28,641 nt of DNA, taken from contig BFEA01000138.1 of the NCBI GenBank assembly GCA_003427395.1, positions 894,179 through 922,819 on the forward strand, given 5' to 3'. Below the pieces are notes generated by a model that was given only the letters and a program-made list of their open reading frames with translations, had not been told where the DNA came from and ran no database searches. Made by a program: the position numbers and the translations under genes. Within the stretch, counting starts at the first letter, position 1; each line of letters begins with the position of its first letter. Below, piece by piece: positions 18,742 to 28,641 of this stretch. This DNA is from Chara braunii. Taxonomy: Eukaryota > Streptophyta > Charophyceae > Charales > Characeae.

Positions 18742-18811
18742 GGACCATTTCTCGATTTATGTATGACATCCTTGTGCAGGGGCCATGCTAATCTTTTCTG
18801 TATCGTTCCAT
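18736..18811 (-). ncRNA. U6 snRNA-like sequence lacking the 5' hairpin
   Basis: The reverse complement runs TGGAACGATACAGAAAAGAT, TAGCATGGCCCCTGCACAAG, GATGTCATACATAAATCGAG, AAATGGTCCAAAATT, corresponding to U6 from about nucleotide 26 to its 3' end. The first 25 nucleotides are replaced by an A-rich (TAA)n stretch that is the tail of family X copy 3. It is a pseudogene fragment and very close to canonical U6, so probably fairly young. Confidence 0.9.
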
Positions 18812-18837
18812 TTCTTTATTATTATTATTATTATTAT

Positions 18838-18981
18838 TTTTGCAAGAATAGCCCTTGTGTAAACCCTCTATCCCGGCTGTGTAAGAGGACCGTCGGGATT
18901 GAAGGTTTCTCTGTCAGGCTGCTCCATCTATTGGTGGGGAGCGACACCTGTTGGGAACCGGGTTCAGCGTCCCATTGATAC
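18838..18981 (-). mobile_element. Family X SINE-like element, copy 3
   Basis: On the minus strand it starts around ATGGGACGCTGAACC and carries CGCTCCCCACCAATAGATGG (shared with LINE 3' tails). It then has the family X hairpin with CTCTTAC in the loop and ends CAAGGGCTATTCTTGC followed by A and (TAA)n. It combines a LINE-tail-like 5' half and the X-specific 3' half, so X may be a LINE-derived SINE or the end of a related LINE family. Directly beyond its tail lies the U6 sequence. Confidence 0.75.
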
Positions 18982-19151
18982 ATCTTATCACGACACGCGG
19001 TTAATGGAAGGCCCAAAATTCGTTTTTTTTCGCCGCATCACTACAAGCAATGTTGTCGAAACTTTTGCAAACAAACTATGCAGGTTCATAATACAAACAT
19101 CAAAAATTCAAACAGGCAAAAAAAAAACGAAAAAATATAAATGAACAGCAT

Positions 19152-19178
19152 TATATATATATATATATATATATATAT
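19152..19178. repeat. (TA)n microsatellite at the LINE A 3' end
   Basis: About 13 TA units. On the minus strand they directly follow GACTGTTTTGTTAAAAA, so they occupy the position of the poly(A) tail of LINE copy A. Confidence 0.9.
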
Positions 19179-19739
19179 TTTTAACAAAACAGTCCCTGCA
19201 GTGCTAGTGATGTTGTTGTGAGCAGATATCGCTAGCACCTGGGGAGAGGCTCCATCTATTGGTGGGGAGCGGCACCTGCTGGAAAACAGGTCTAGCGTCC
19301 CTTATGCAATAAGATACAATATGATACAAAGACGAGTAACATGATGATGTCTGGAAGGCGCCTGCCTGCATTGATTGCTCTGGAGTTCCGAGGATTGACT
19401 GAACAGGTGTGAGTACGACCCGACCAATGGGTCTGAAAAACAGGTGGGCCCCATCTCCTTTTTCAACCCTTTGTCTGGACAGGGTTCCGGGAGGAGCCAC
19501 TGGGGGGCACCAGTGGGGCCTCCTTCCATCCCCTTGCCCATCCCCTAAAAAAATGCTTTGTTTCGAAAGCTTCCACCCGCCCCCACTGTGTCATAATGCT
19601 AGTTGCAAAAATAGAATAAGACGCAGTAAGGCAAAATAAGACAGCATAAGACAAAATAAGACAGAGATTTTTGCCGACTGAAGCAAAATAAAACAACAGA
19701 TTGTAATACGAGAATCTGTGGGTTTCATTGGGCAGAGGT

Positions 19740-22700
19740 TTACAAACGTATTTCCAAAGACCTTGGGTGGGGGAAGAACGGGTCTGGAAACTTCTCTGCA
19801 GTCTCATGGGGATGCTCGAGTCTATCGATAACCACTCCTTGAATCTCAGGTGGTAGTCCCTTGGGACTTCCTCTCCTTGGATGTCCTCCCTTCCCTCCTC
19901 TCCTTCCCAATCCCCTGTCCAACACACTTCCACCACCCATCCCTCTTGGTCCTCATCCAACCACTCCCTAGAAAACTGTAATAGCCGTTCCCGGATGTCT
20001 TTTGATTTATGGACATTGTCAAGTGATTGCTTAGTTGACTTCCATCTATGCGAGAGCTCTAGTTGGAAGTGCATTTTGAATTGCTCAATCCTCTCTCCTA
20101 CCTCTACCCGGACCTGGTCTAAAGTTAGGACACAACATTGCCACCACAAGACCCACAGGATCATTCTTCGGGACAGATGAAACATGTTCGACACAAAGGT
20201 GTTGTCTTGGAGGGGTGGGTAGGGACCCATTAGGATGACCCGCCAATCCCACGGCCATGGATACCCCAGAACCATTTGTTGCCACACCCTATCCCACCAC
20301 ACCAACTCAAAATTATTGTCGGGCATTGCAAAAATATTTGTTCAATTGTCTCTGCTTTCTTTCTGGTCGGGAAACCCGCTAGACATCGGGAGCACCAAGG
20401 GAACGCACGACCTTGTTGTTTCAACCGTGAATGATCGATCAGCCAGTCATTTGTAGGTAAGCACCGATGCAAGATCTGCCACTTTAAGGATGTAATTTTC
20501 GCAGGTCCGCGCTTGTTGTAGCCGAACCATCATATCGGTTTGAGAAGATATCTCTCCACATTGAGGTGCTTCTGACCTCTATCAATCACCGTGTCTTTTA
20601 GGCTTCGCTTTGCCCTTAGCATTTTGTATGTCGTTTTCACCGAGAAACCCGACAACGTATTAGGTTTTGGTTGTCGTGGGTTATGCCGTGTGTCGGGGTT
20701 CCAAACCCACTCCAACGAATCTATTGGAAGATCTTCTATGGATATCTCCGAAAGAAAGGTCCGCCGGTTATCTCCTTCCTCGATTACCCTGATTCTGTGT
20801 AGTTCCTTCTTCAACGTCCATTGAAAGGGGTTTTGGCTCCCTTTCAGTCCTCCGTTTTCTTTTATGTTGTACCACTCGGTCAACACATCGTCCGGTCGAA
20901 CTAGATGAACCAGGCCTACCTTATCGACCCGCCCTTCCTTGGACACCCAATCTCCCTCCTTCAGCACCGGACCTTTGCGAAGAATGGGCCACCACTCTAC
21001 CGGGAAGGCCTTATTCATGCAAGCGTCGATTCAACATTGTGGCCGTATCTCAATTCCTCCCTCATCTTCTCCGGACCCTTCCAGTTCTTCTTCTCCCTGT
21101 CCCAAAGGTCGCCTACTCGAATCACATCATTCTTCACACATTCTTTCCATGGGACGTTGCTGCAAAAAATCTGACTCCGTTCGTTGGTGATTCAACTGTT
21201 GCCGAAGAGGGGTTGTCTTGCCACCTCCTCCCGCCTGTCTGGGGGTGGGCGATTCGGAGGGGGGGGGGCTCCTCCAAATTTTTAACAATCGGGCCCATAA
21301 ATCACTTCTCCGTCCCTCCCCTCCCCAGGCCCGGGGCGCCGTGACACTCTCCAGTAGCGATCGTCTAACCATTGGAGAGGGTGAACAGACTGAGGGGCCT
21401 CGGGGGCCAGACGGCTGAGACGGGCGATTTGTTCCAAGGGCAACGTCCTCCATACTAGTGGGTTCTCAAAAATCAATCGTACCACCCATTGTAAACTAAG
21501 GGTTTGGGATTGAGTGAGGGGGTCTAGAATACCGAGGCCTCCCTTTGCCTTGGGTTGGATAACTGAGTCCCATGCCACCCGACTGATAGCGTGGGAGGTT
21601 TCACTATCCCCTCTCCATAGGTAAGTTGCCACCTTCCTCTTCAAGATTTTCAAGGCCACTGGGTTCAGTGACCAAAGTACCGATTTGTACCATAGGGTGG
21701 CTAAGACTACATTGTTTATCACCAAGGCACTTCCGAAAAGTGATGTGTGTTGATGGTTCCATTGAGAAAGTTTGGCAAACGCCGGGGCTGATATCCAATC
21801 GTCATTTTCAAGAGATTGACCTAACACTGTTATCTTCACCCCCAAAATCCGGATTGGGACTTCAGGGGCCACCCAGGTTATGTGGTGTCCTTCCGGGGAT
21901 GACCCCCTTGGTGGTGGAGCCACCATCCTATTGTTTTTTTACCCCAGTTAACGACCATGTCCGAGAGGGTGCAAAAAAGGTCCATTAGCCTGTATATTAC
22001 CTCCATGTTCTGCTGTGTGGCGTCTGCCATAATTGTGAGATCATCTGCGAATAGTGAACATACCGGCACAACTTCTTTAGGGATGTCGGCTATCCGAATT
22101 CTCTTTAAATCTTTGCTCTGTCGGAGGTTGGCTGCTAATGCTTCCATTATGATAATGAAAAAGAAGGGGGCAATCGAGGTCCCCCTGTCTAACGGAACGT
22201 TGCAGTCTTATCTCTGGGGCCATTGACCCGTTTATCTGAATACTCGTGGTTGCATTGTGGTGCAGAATACACACCCAAATCTGAAAGTTGTTGCCAAAAT
22301 TCAGTCTTTCCAGTCAAATTCCAGACACTTATCGAGGAATGTCCAGTCTACGTGGTCATAAGATTTTTCGAAGTCAATCAAGATGAGCGCGACGTTACTT
22401 TTGGACTGGTGGGCCAAGCTAATCATCTCGTTGACTAGGAGTATGTTTTCTTGGATGTTCCTATTGCGCATGAAACCACTCTGGGCCGGATGGATGATAT
22501 CGTCTATTACCTCGATCATTCGGTTGACCAACACTTTTGACAACATTTTATAAACCACTGTCAAGAGTGTGATGTGTCGGTAGTTCCGAATGTTTATTTT
22601 GTCCCCATTTTTATGAAGTAACGATAAGACCCCTTGCCCTACTAATTCCCACAACTCTCCAGAATTTCAAACCGCCCTATAAATTTATATCTGGTCATCA

Positions 22701-24272
22701 CTCAAGAGAGGCCACATGGCCTCCCAAAATTCTTTGGGGAAGCCATCTAAGCCTCGGGTTTTCTCTTCCTCCATTTGCATGAGTGCTGCCCAAATTTCCT
22801 CTTTGGTGACCTGTCAGTCCAAATGGACCTTCTATGTCAAGGAGAGGCGGCTCTCCATTGGGCGTAGGAATTCCTCAAGTTCTCTTAGTCGGTCTACCTC
22901 CTGCTGTTGGGGGATGTGGGAGGAAAAAACGTCTTTGTAAAAGGATCTAGCAATCCTTATACAATTAGCTATGGTGGTGGCTAATTCGTCGGCCACAGGG
23001 TCCAAAAAGGCCTTGATAGTGGTGTGGTGTGCTCTCGGAGAAGCCAAACTGAAAAAATGAGAGTCCATGGTACCTTCGGTAGTCCATTTCGCCAGTTTAC
23101 CTCGAATCTTAATTCCTTGCCATCTTTGTTGTGCTAGTTATAGAAGCGGGTCCTGCAAATTCCTAATGTCTTGGATGTGATCATTAGAGTTGTCCTGGTT
23201 AACCAGGTTGTGAAGCCTTCTGCGAACATCCATTTCGTGTGCATGTCGTCTGCTTGCCAACAACTTCTAATAGTCCTTACATTTTCTGGCTAGGAAGAAG
23301 AGTCTGTTAGTGAACCATCGGAATTCTGAGTCAAAGGAGTGTTTTTGGTCTCTCCAAAAGTTCCAGACATCACGAATGTATGTATGGAACGATTTGTCCT
23401 TGAGCAGGGATGTATTGAGCTTGTAATATCCAGACCGTTGATTCGGCCGTTTGCGGAAGGAGAAGATGGCTCCGCATAAGCGATGGTCTAGGCCAGGGTC
23501 GGGGCTTTGTGGAAAGATAGTAGCTAGTTGTAGGGCATTCTGAATCTCCTGCGAGAGTAAGATCAAGTCTATACGTGATTTTGAGTGTCTAGCCTGATTG
23601 TTGGTACTATGGCACGTATAGGTTTTCTCTGTCGGTTGCAAGTGTCTGTACGCATCTACCAGGCCCAGGGCTTCACCAAGATCTGTCAATATTCTTTTGT
23701 CTTCTACATAGCTTGGGCAGGGGTTCTTACATGTCCATCTATCTATCAGGCGCAGCGTTAAAATCGCCGGCAATAACCAGCGAAACTCCTTGTGGTGCAA
23801 GAGTCTGAAGGTGAGTGAAAAAATGTGCCCTTTCTGTTGCTGTATTAGGGGCGTATATGCAAAAAATGCTAATTAATTTTATCTCCGGCATCCCTAGGAT
23901 CGATACCCACCTCCCCTGTTCCTCGTCTGCTACCCAATTTACCACCTCTAACCTGGACCCAGGCGGGATCCAGATAGCCACCCCTGCCAACCCTGGGGAT
24001 ATCACGTGCGCCCTGTAGGTCTGATAAGGCCAGACTATTTTATGGGCCCGATGGTGTTCTGGTTTGTCCATTAGACGAGTTTCCTGTACGCAGATGACGT
24101 TGGGCCACGTCTTGCTGCCCACACCCTTCAGCTGGTCTCAGATCGTCTGCCTTTTCGAGGGATTGAAGGAGGCCAATCCATTTACACTGAGGGTCCTTAT
24201 GTCTAGGTCTGCATAACAGAGGTAATGCTTCCAGTGCGGGTTCCTGCAGTACAATGTGTCAATTTTATCCAT
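19740..24272 (-). pseudogene. LINE copy A ORF2: endonuclease, reverse transcriptase, zf-RVT (broken)
   Basis: It starts MDKIDTLYC at 24272. Endonuclease (24200-23400): SVNGLASF, VICVQETR, FCIYAPN, AGDFNAA, SRIDLIL and PGLDH, all key residues present but across a frameshift near 23740. RT (about 22830-21880): NYRHITLL, HPAQSGFMRNRNIQ, LIDFEKSYDHVDW (motif A Asp), SVRQGD and CSLFADDL (catalytic Asp pair), split by shifts near 22300 and 22100. Thumb (21926-21282) and zf-RVT (20472-20330: CSRC, then EQIFLQC) follow. The C-terminus ends PHPRSLEIRL at 19740 after a frameshift near 19800. An alternative frame stays open to 19463. Confidence 0.9.
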
Positions 24273-27078
24273 TAGTATTGACCTGTCCGCTCCCGCTCCA
24301 AATCTAGATTTTTGTCCATGGCCTGGCGGACCAGTTTATCGTACATAGCAGCCCGTTCCAAAGGGCCCTCGATAAGCGCGTGTGTAGGTCCTCCTCCATC
24401 CAATATGGATTGACATTCACTTGTTGGAGGGGGAGCTCCATCAGGGCTCCGCGACTGAACCACTTCAAATTGGAGTCCTTATCCTCCTCGAAAAGAACAT
24501 ACAGATCTGTGGTAGCTACCCTCATCAATCTGTCGAATTGGGGGAGGGTTGCTAGGACTCCAGACGGGTAGTGTTGGAGCAGAAAAGGATCCGCTTTTTT
24601 TTTTAAATCGCTATCTCTCAGGTTGCAGAGGGACCAAATGTTGTAGAAGCCCCACCCAGCAGTGTGAGTCCCCCTTGCAATGGAGAGAGCCCAATCTCTA
24701 TCCTATCATCCGCGTATCTCAGAGGTATGACTGCCACGCCTTCTTTCTGCAGCAGGTCTTTTTCGTATTGGCCTACCATATGTCTAAGTTTTTTGTGGCG
24801 TATCTGGTCAAAGTGGTGATCGACCGAGACCATTGATCGGTTCTCCCCCGAATCTTCCGGGGGTGGTTGGTGTTGCACTGGGGGGTGAAACTGCTGAGCT
24901 GTGAGATGATGAATTCGCTGGAAGATCTCGGACCAAGTGATGTGGCGGGGGGGGGGGCAACTTCTAGGGCTTTTCGCAGGGTCGGGCTCTTGTCCAATAT
25001 GGAGAACAGTTGGGCGTAGAAGCAGTTTTGTGCCATGCCGGGTGCTGAGCTCGAAAACCCTCTATCAACCAATCAACAATAATTCTAAGTTTCTGTTTCG
25101 TATCCATACCTGTCGGTGGTGCACCCGTGTCCTCCTGCTGGTCAATGTCCATCGCAGCCACGTCTGGAGGGGGGGGGAGGGGGACTGGAGGTTCCTCGAT
25201 CTCCATGGGTTGCGAGCCAAAGGCCCCTTCGAGGTAATCCTCTGTGGTGGGCTCCGTCTGGACCTCTTGCTTCTCTTCAAGGATGGGTGTCTGTTGTTCC
25301 TTGTTTCCCCCAGATCCCGCCACCTTTCCTACTATGCTCACGGGCTCCTCCTCCCTCGCCCCTTGCAAGTCCCCAGTCTGCTGGCTGCCTTCGCTCGACT
25401 GTTCATTGGAAGGCTTGGTTGGCAGGTGGTTCTGTGCCGCTTGCAGCCCCTTTATCGGTGCCTGGAAGTGTGCCTCTGAGATTTTGAAAAGCCTTTGGAG
25501 CACCTCCTCCCATTGTATATGGCTCGGAAGGCCCTATTCCAGAATGCCCCTCACCTTTGTGCTGTCCTCGAGGGCTCTCCTTAACTGTACGTGTGCCTGG
25601 GGTCAGAACTCCTTCGGGGCCTCTGTATGAAGAGACCATAGACCTGTCATGATCCAGTCTCTGATTTGTAGGGTCAATGGGTTGGGGTTCTGTGCGAGTA
25701 CGAGGTCTGTCGGGTTGTCCCTCGCTTTTATGCACCGCTCCAACACGTCGCCATAGGGGTCCCTCATGCCCATGTTTGAGTATTGGTTGTTAGAGGATTG
25801 CATGTAGGTTTCTTTTTCGTTTTGTTTGGTTCGCTGAGCGTGCTATCTTTCCTGGGTCACTATTTCTCCTCCATATGCCCCACCTGATTCCGTGGCTAGC
25901 ACGGTGAATCAGTTGCTACCCACTCCCTCCTCCTTACCTTTTTCTTTGGTGTGGGATACTGGACCATCTCGTTGCCCCTTTTGCAGAGTTTTTGGCTGTA
26001 GTTGGTTCCTCTGCTCCATCAGGTAATCCTCCGGGGCCGGGCCTAGTTTCCTCCACCCCTGGTTGTCTCGATTCATCTTCCTGCCGGTCCCCGATGGTAC
26101 GGGGGTGGCCCCCTGCGGCTGTAGATGGGATTCTACTGTCTTTGGGGGCGTCCAGGAAGGCGAGGGTTTGAAATCCACATTGGGGTCACCCGCTCTCTCC
26201 CACACCCACCCTATGATTTCCCCTCCCTCGTCCGCCTTATCAGCATAGACCCACCCTTCATGCCCCGGGTCTACGGTGCACCGGTGTGTGTTCCTAAAGG
26301 GGTCTTGAATTAGGCGCCCTGTGGCGCTGACTTGGTTGATTGGGTGGTGGGAGCACGTAGGGTCGGTGTATAGGTGTCCATAGGCTTCACACTTGAAACA
26401 CCAAGGGCGCAGCTTGTGAGTCGTGTGTATCTTGTAATCCTTATTCCCGACCCGGAAGGGGATTATGTCGTCCACTGAGAATGGATACCCCTATGGGAGA
26501 TGGATTGCCAACATTAGGTAGTCGTCTCTTCTTGCCACGTGAGGGGGCAGTGGATCAATAAAGTCAATGATGTCACATTTCTCTCCAAAGTCTTGAACGA
26601 ATGCCGCCTGGATTTCAATGGGGATATGCCGAAATTTTACCCAAAAGTTTTCTACCATCATTCTCTCCCTTTTCCCTTTTGGGCATTGCTGTTTCGGGGG
26701 TGCCCATGGGTAGATTCGTACTTCGGACCTGTCGCATCGAATCGATCGCCAACTATCCATAGCCTGTTTGTCCCCTTCAAATCAGTAGATAATAGTGACA
26801 ATAGATGTTGAAATGCGCTGGAGCAGGAAAAGGTCATGTGCTTCTTCCATGCTTCCTTTGAGAGAAGCCAACCTCTTCCTTGTCCACCCCACTTTGTCAT
26901 TTGCAGATTTGAAGGCGTCGTCGTCGTGGAATACCCAGTTACTGGCGTGTTTTGTGTATAAATCGTTTCTTTCCCTGACCTTATCCGTCGGTAAGGATTT
27001 GACCAACGTGAATTTCCCTTTCAGGTTGATTACCTTAGGTTCAGATGGGGTCAGGAACCTGGTCAGGAAAAAGGCCAC
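24272..27078 (-). pseudogene. LINE copy A ORF1: DUF4283-like region and zinc knuckle (broken)
   Basis: One frame runs from 27078 to 25909 with two internal stops (near 26782 and 26491). It holds FTLVKSLPTDKVRER, then FWVKFRHIPIEIQAAF with HVARRDDYLMLAI, resembling the DUF4283 RNA-binding fold of plant LINE ORF1. VDDIIPFRVG and the knuckle CFKCEAYGHLYTDPTC near 26380 follow. After 25909, frameshifts lead through a Pro/Glu-rich linker, an IIVDWLIEGF segment, a proline run and SNLKWFSRGALMEL to the C-terminus ERERTGQY. Its TAA overlaps the ORF2 start as TAATG. An upstream open frame 27461-27096 may be the true N-terminus after a frameshift. Confidence 0.78.
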
Positions 27079-27499
27079 CGCAGACGATAGGCTCTCTAGG
27101 GGGATCTTCCACTCCCGCCCTTCCCCTTCCTCAGTTTTCCTTTGTACCGTGATCGATTGGCCGATGTGTGGTTTGTGTAAGCGACCGGGCAGGAAGGGGA
27201 GGGGGGGGGGTGGGACGTATAGAGGGGGGTGGAGGATTGGGTGTCTTCGGACCCCCTTATTTGCTGGACGGCGGGGGTGGTCAGCCCCCCACTAGCATCA
27301 TTTATTGCCATTTGTTTTCCTCCAACCAGGCTTTTGTCTGCATGCTGTTGCATGACCCCTCGATATAACAGGGTAAAATCTAGTCTTTTGTGTGCTCTTT
27401 GATGCCTGTGCCCTGTTTTTGTGCCTTTGCTAGTAGCCATGGTGGTTTGATGCTTGTCCATTTTCCTTGAACCTCCCTAGTGATACTTCAGTGCTCCGA

Positions 27500-27700
27500 C
27501 TTTTGTTCTTCCCTTCTCTCGTTATCCTCTTGTCCCTATTGGGGTAGCCCGTGGTTCGACTTTCTTCTTTGATTCCTCTTTCCGAGTCCTTTGTTATTCC
27601 CCTCTCTCGTTAACCTCCCATCCCTACCGATCCCTCCTGGTTCCTCCCCTTTTGATATTCCTTTCCCTCGTTATCCTCCTCTTCCTACCAATCCCTCTTC
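27500..27700 (-). repeat. Three diverged repeats in the presumed LINE A 5' UTR
   Basis: On the plus strand, the pattern ATTCC(C/T)-CTCGTTAxCCTCC followed by TCCCTAxxxATCC occurs at about 27508-27545, 27595-27632 and 27656-27693. Tandem 5' UTR repeats are known in some LINE families as promoter units. Here this is only inferred from position ahead of ORF1. Confidence 0.6.
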
Positions 27701-27794
27701 CGTTGGTGCACTCCTATCTCACTATCTCACCAGTCCGTGCCTCCCTTCTCCACAGTCCCCCCGCTGTTATCGCCACGTGATTGCAATTCCTTTT

Positions 27795-28330
27795 GCTACT
27801 GAAGGTGAACGAAAGTGTGAGAGGGAGGGCGGACACGGTATGGGAGAGGGAGAGAGGATGGGGGCGGGAAGAAGAGGGGACTCTTAGTGAAGGGTGAGGA
27901 AAGGTAGGGACCCGGTGGGAGAGAGGGATGAGGGGAAACCAGGGTTAGGAAAAGGCGGAAGCAATTCCAACAGAAATGCTTATTCCTCCTCCTTCTTCGT
28001 GTGCTCCTGGGTTGTTGAATGCAGCACGGAGGGGAAGAAAATTGAATCGGGGAAAAAGGATGCTCGGGAAAGCCGGGTACAAAGGCAGTAGCTAGAGACG
28101 AGAGGGGAGAGGGGGAATATGAAAGAGAGGGGGAAGCGAGGGAAGCCCCACGTGGATATTGGCCAGAACGAATTTCACCCTCTAGTTGATCGATATGTGA
28201 CGTCGCATATATCGGGAGAGAAGAGTGAAGGACGCGAAGAAAAGAGGACCTTCAAAACAGGAGAGAGGAAGGACCTACAACGAAAGGGAAAATTGGCAGC
28301 AAAGGGCAAAGGGGAGGCACTCTTGGGGCT
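27795..28330 (+). other. Purine-rich gene-free stretch
   Basis: The plus strand is strongly GA-rich with GAGAGGGAG-like motifs and few pyrimidine runs. Short open frames here are low-complexity Arg/Gly/Glu/Lys and have no domain. I see no gene. It may include the outer LINE A 5' UTR or be old microsatellite-derived sequence. Confidence 0.55.
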
Positions 28331-28605
28331 GATGATGCAGTAATCAAGCAATTGCGTCAGGGTAAAACCAGCTGAGCTAACAATGATTGACACTGCATGA
28401 ATCCATTTGATGTTGACAGTTATTTAGAGAACGGCGTCCGACCAATCATAGCACACCTGCGCCTGCCACGCTCAGTATTTACATCTAAACACAAATTAAA
28501 GCCCGTCGAGTAAAGCAGACGTGCACCATCTCTCGCCAATCTCTCACTAATCCCTGCGGTGCAATTTCTTTTACTTAATCTCTTCGCCGCCAATCTCTCA
28601 CTACG

Positions 28606-28608
<3 letters not shown>
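28331..28608. other. Gene-free end with a 15-bp direct repeat
   Basis: GCCAATCTCTCACTA occurs at 28535-28549 and 28589-28603. A D-arm-like TTAGCTCAGCTGG on the minus strand near 28375 lacks a B box. Nothing else is recognisable before the CT run. Confidence 0.5.

Positions 28609-28641
<33 letters not shown>
28609..28641. repeat. (CT)n microsatellite, runs off the window
   Basis: Pure CT dinucleotides from about 28609 to the end of the window, of unknown full length. Confidence 0.97.

Larger units (their letters stand above)
19152..27780 (-). mobile_element. LINE copy A: near-complete L1-type retrotransposon
   Basis: On the minus strand it shows pyrimidine/purine-biased 5' UTR repeats (about 27715-27500), ORF1 (from 27461 or 27078 to 24272), ORF2 (24272 to about 19740), and a 3' UTR with the conserved blocks CAGTCAATCCTCGGAAC, GGGACGCTAGACC and CACCAATAGATGGAG. 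A terminal hairpin (19201-19239) and a (TA)n tail follow. At over 8 kb it is longer than many plant LINEs. It carries many stops and frameshifts and is dead. The exact 5' border is not visible and no target duplication was found. Confidence 0.88.

Noticed and set aside
19463-20326. A 287-codon minus-strand frame as an independent host gene
   Set aside because: It is the zf-RVT-distal C-terminus of LINE A ORF2 continuing by frameshift into the 3' UTR, matched by LINE D.
28340-28390. Possible tRNA on the minus strand (TTAGCTCAGCTGG)
   Set aside because: Only a D-arm-like segment is present; no B box or acceptor pairing follows.

Overview
This 28.6 kb window reads as nuclear intergenic DNA from a streptophyte eukaryote (green-plant lineage). 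It is a graveyard of retroelements, and I found no convincing host protein-coding gene. The plant assignment rests on four decayed LINE copies of plant L1 type: ORF1 with a DUF4283-like region and a zinc knuckle, ORF2 with an APE endonuclease, a reverse transcriptase with an FADD box, and a zf-RVT C-terminus without visible RNase H. U6 snRNA-like sequences, tRNA-derived SINE-like elements, long poly(A/T) runs and (CT)n microsatellites fit this. A charophyte alga such as Chara is possible, but that is only an impression.

Layout. 1-1354: (CT)n microsatellite and gene-free sequence. 1355-2573 (+): LINE copy D, a 5'-truncated 3' end with a poly(A) tail. 3586-3997: tRNA-derived SINE on the minus strand, framed by an exact 15-bp target duplication. 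4168-6560 (+): LINE copy C, lacking most of its RT and interrupted by a minus-strand SINE-like element (family X). 6634-7150: more poly(A)-tailed repeat material. 7151-9900: gene-free, with a possible TATA box and 5' splice site and a diverged tandem duplication of about 280-310 bp. 9904-10832 (-): two tRNA-headed SINE-like elements, one with its body repeated in tandem. 11067-11303: a tail-to-tail pair of U6-like sequences followed by a second family X copy, then a 30-base assembly gap.

11341-18701 (-): LINE copy B, 5'-truncated inside ORF1. It is joined at its 5' end to two overlapping U6 fragments (18702-18811), next to a third family X copy. Its 3' UTR is interrupted by a 324-bp GTAC-rich MITE-like element with a 10-bp target duplication. 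19152-about 27780 (-): LINE copy A, the most complete copy, with 5' UTR repeats, ORF1 and ORF2 overlapping as TAATG, a 3' UTR and a (TA)n tail. From 27795 to the end the sequence is purine-rich and finishes in (CT)n.

The four LINE copies belong to one family or a few close ones and explain each other's fragments. A recurring 3' hairpin with a CTCTTACC-type loop is shared by the LINE tails and family X, which suggests that X is mobilised by the LINE machinery. The strongest leads are the repeated poly(A)-U6 junctions and the GTAC-rich element. Every LINE reading frame carries frameshifts or stops, so these are pseudogenes.
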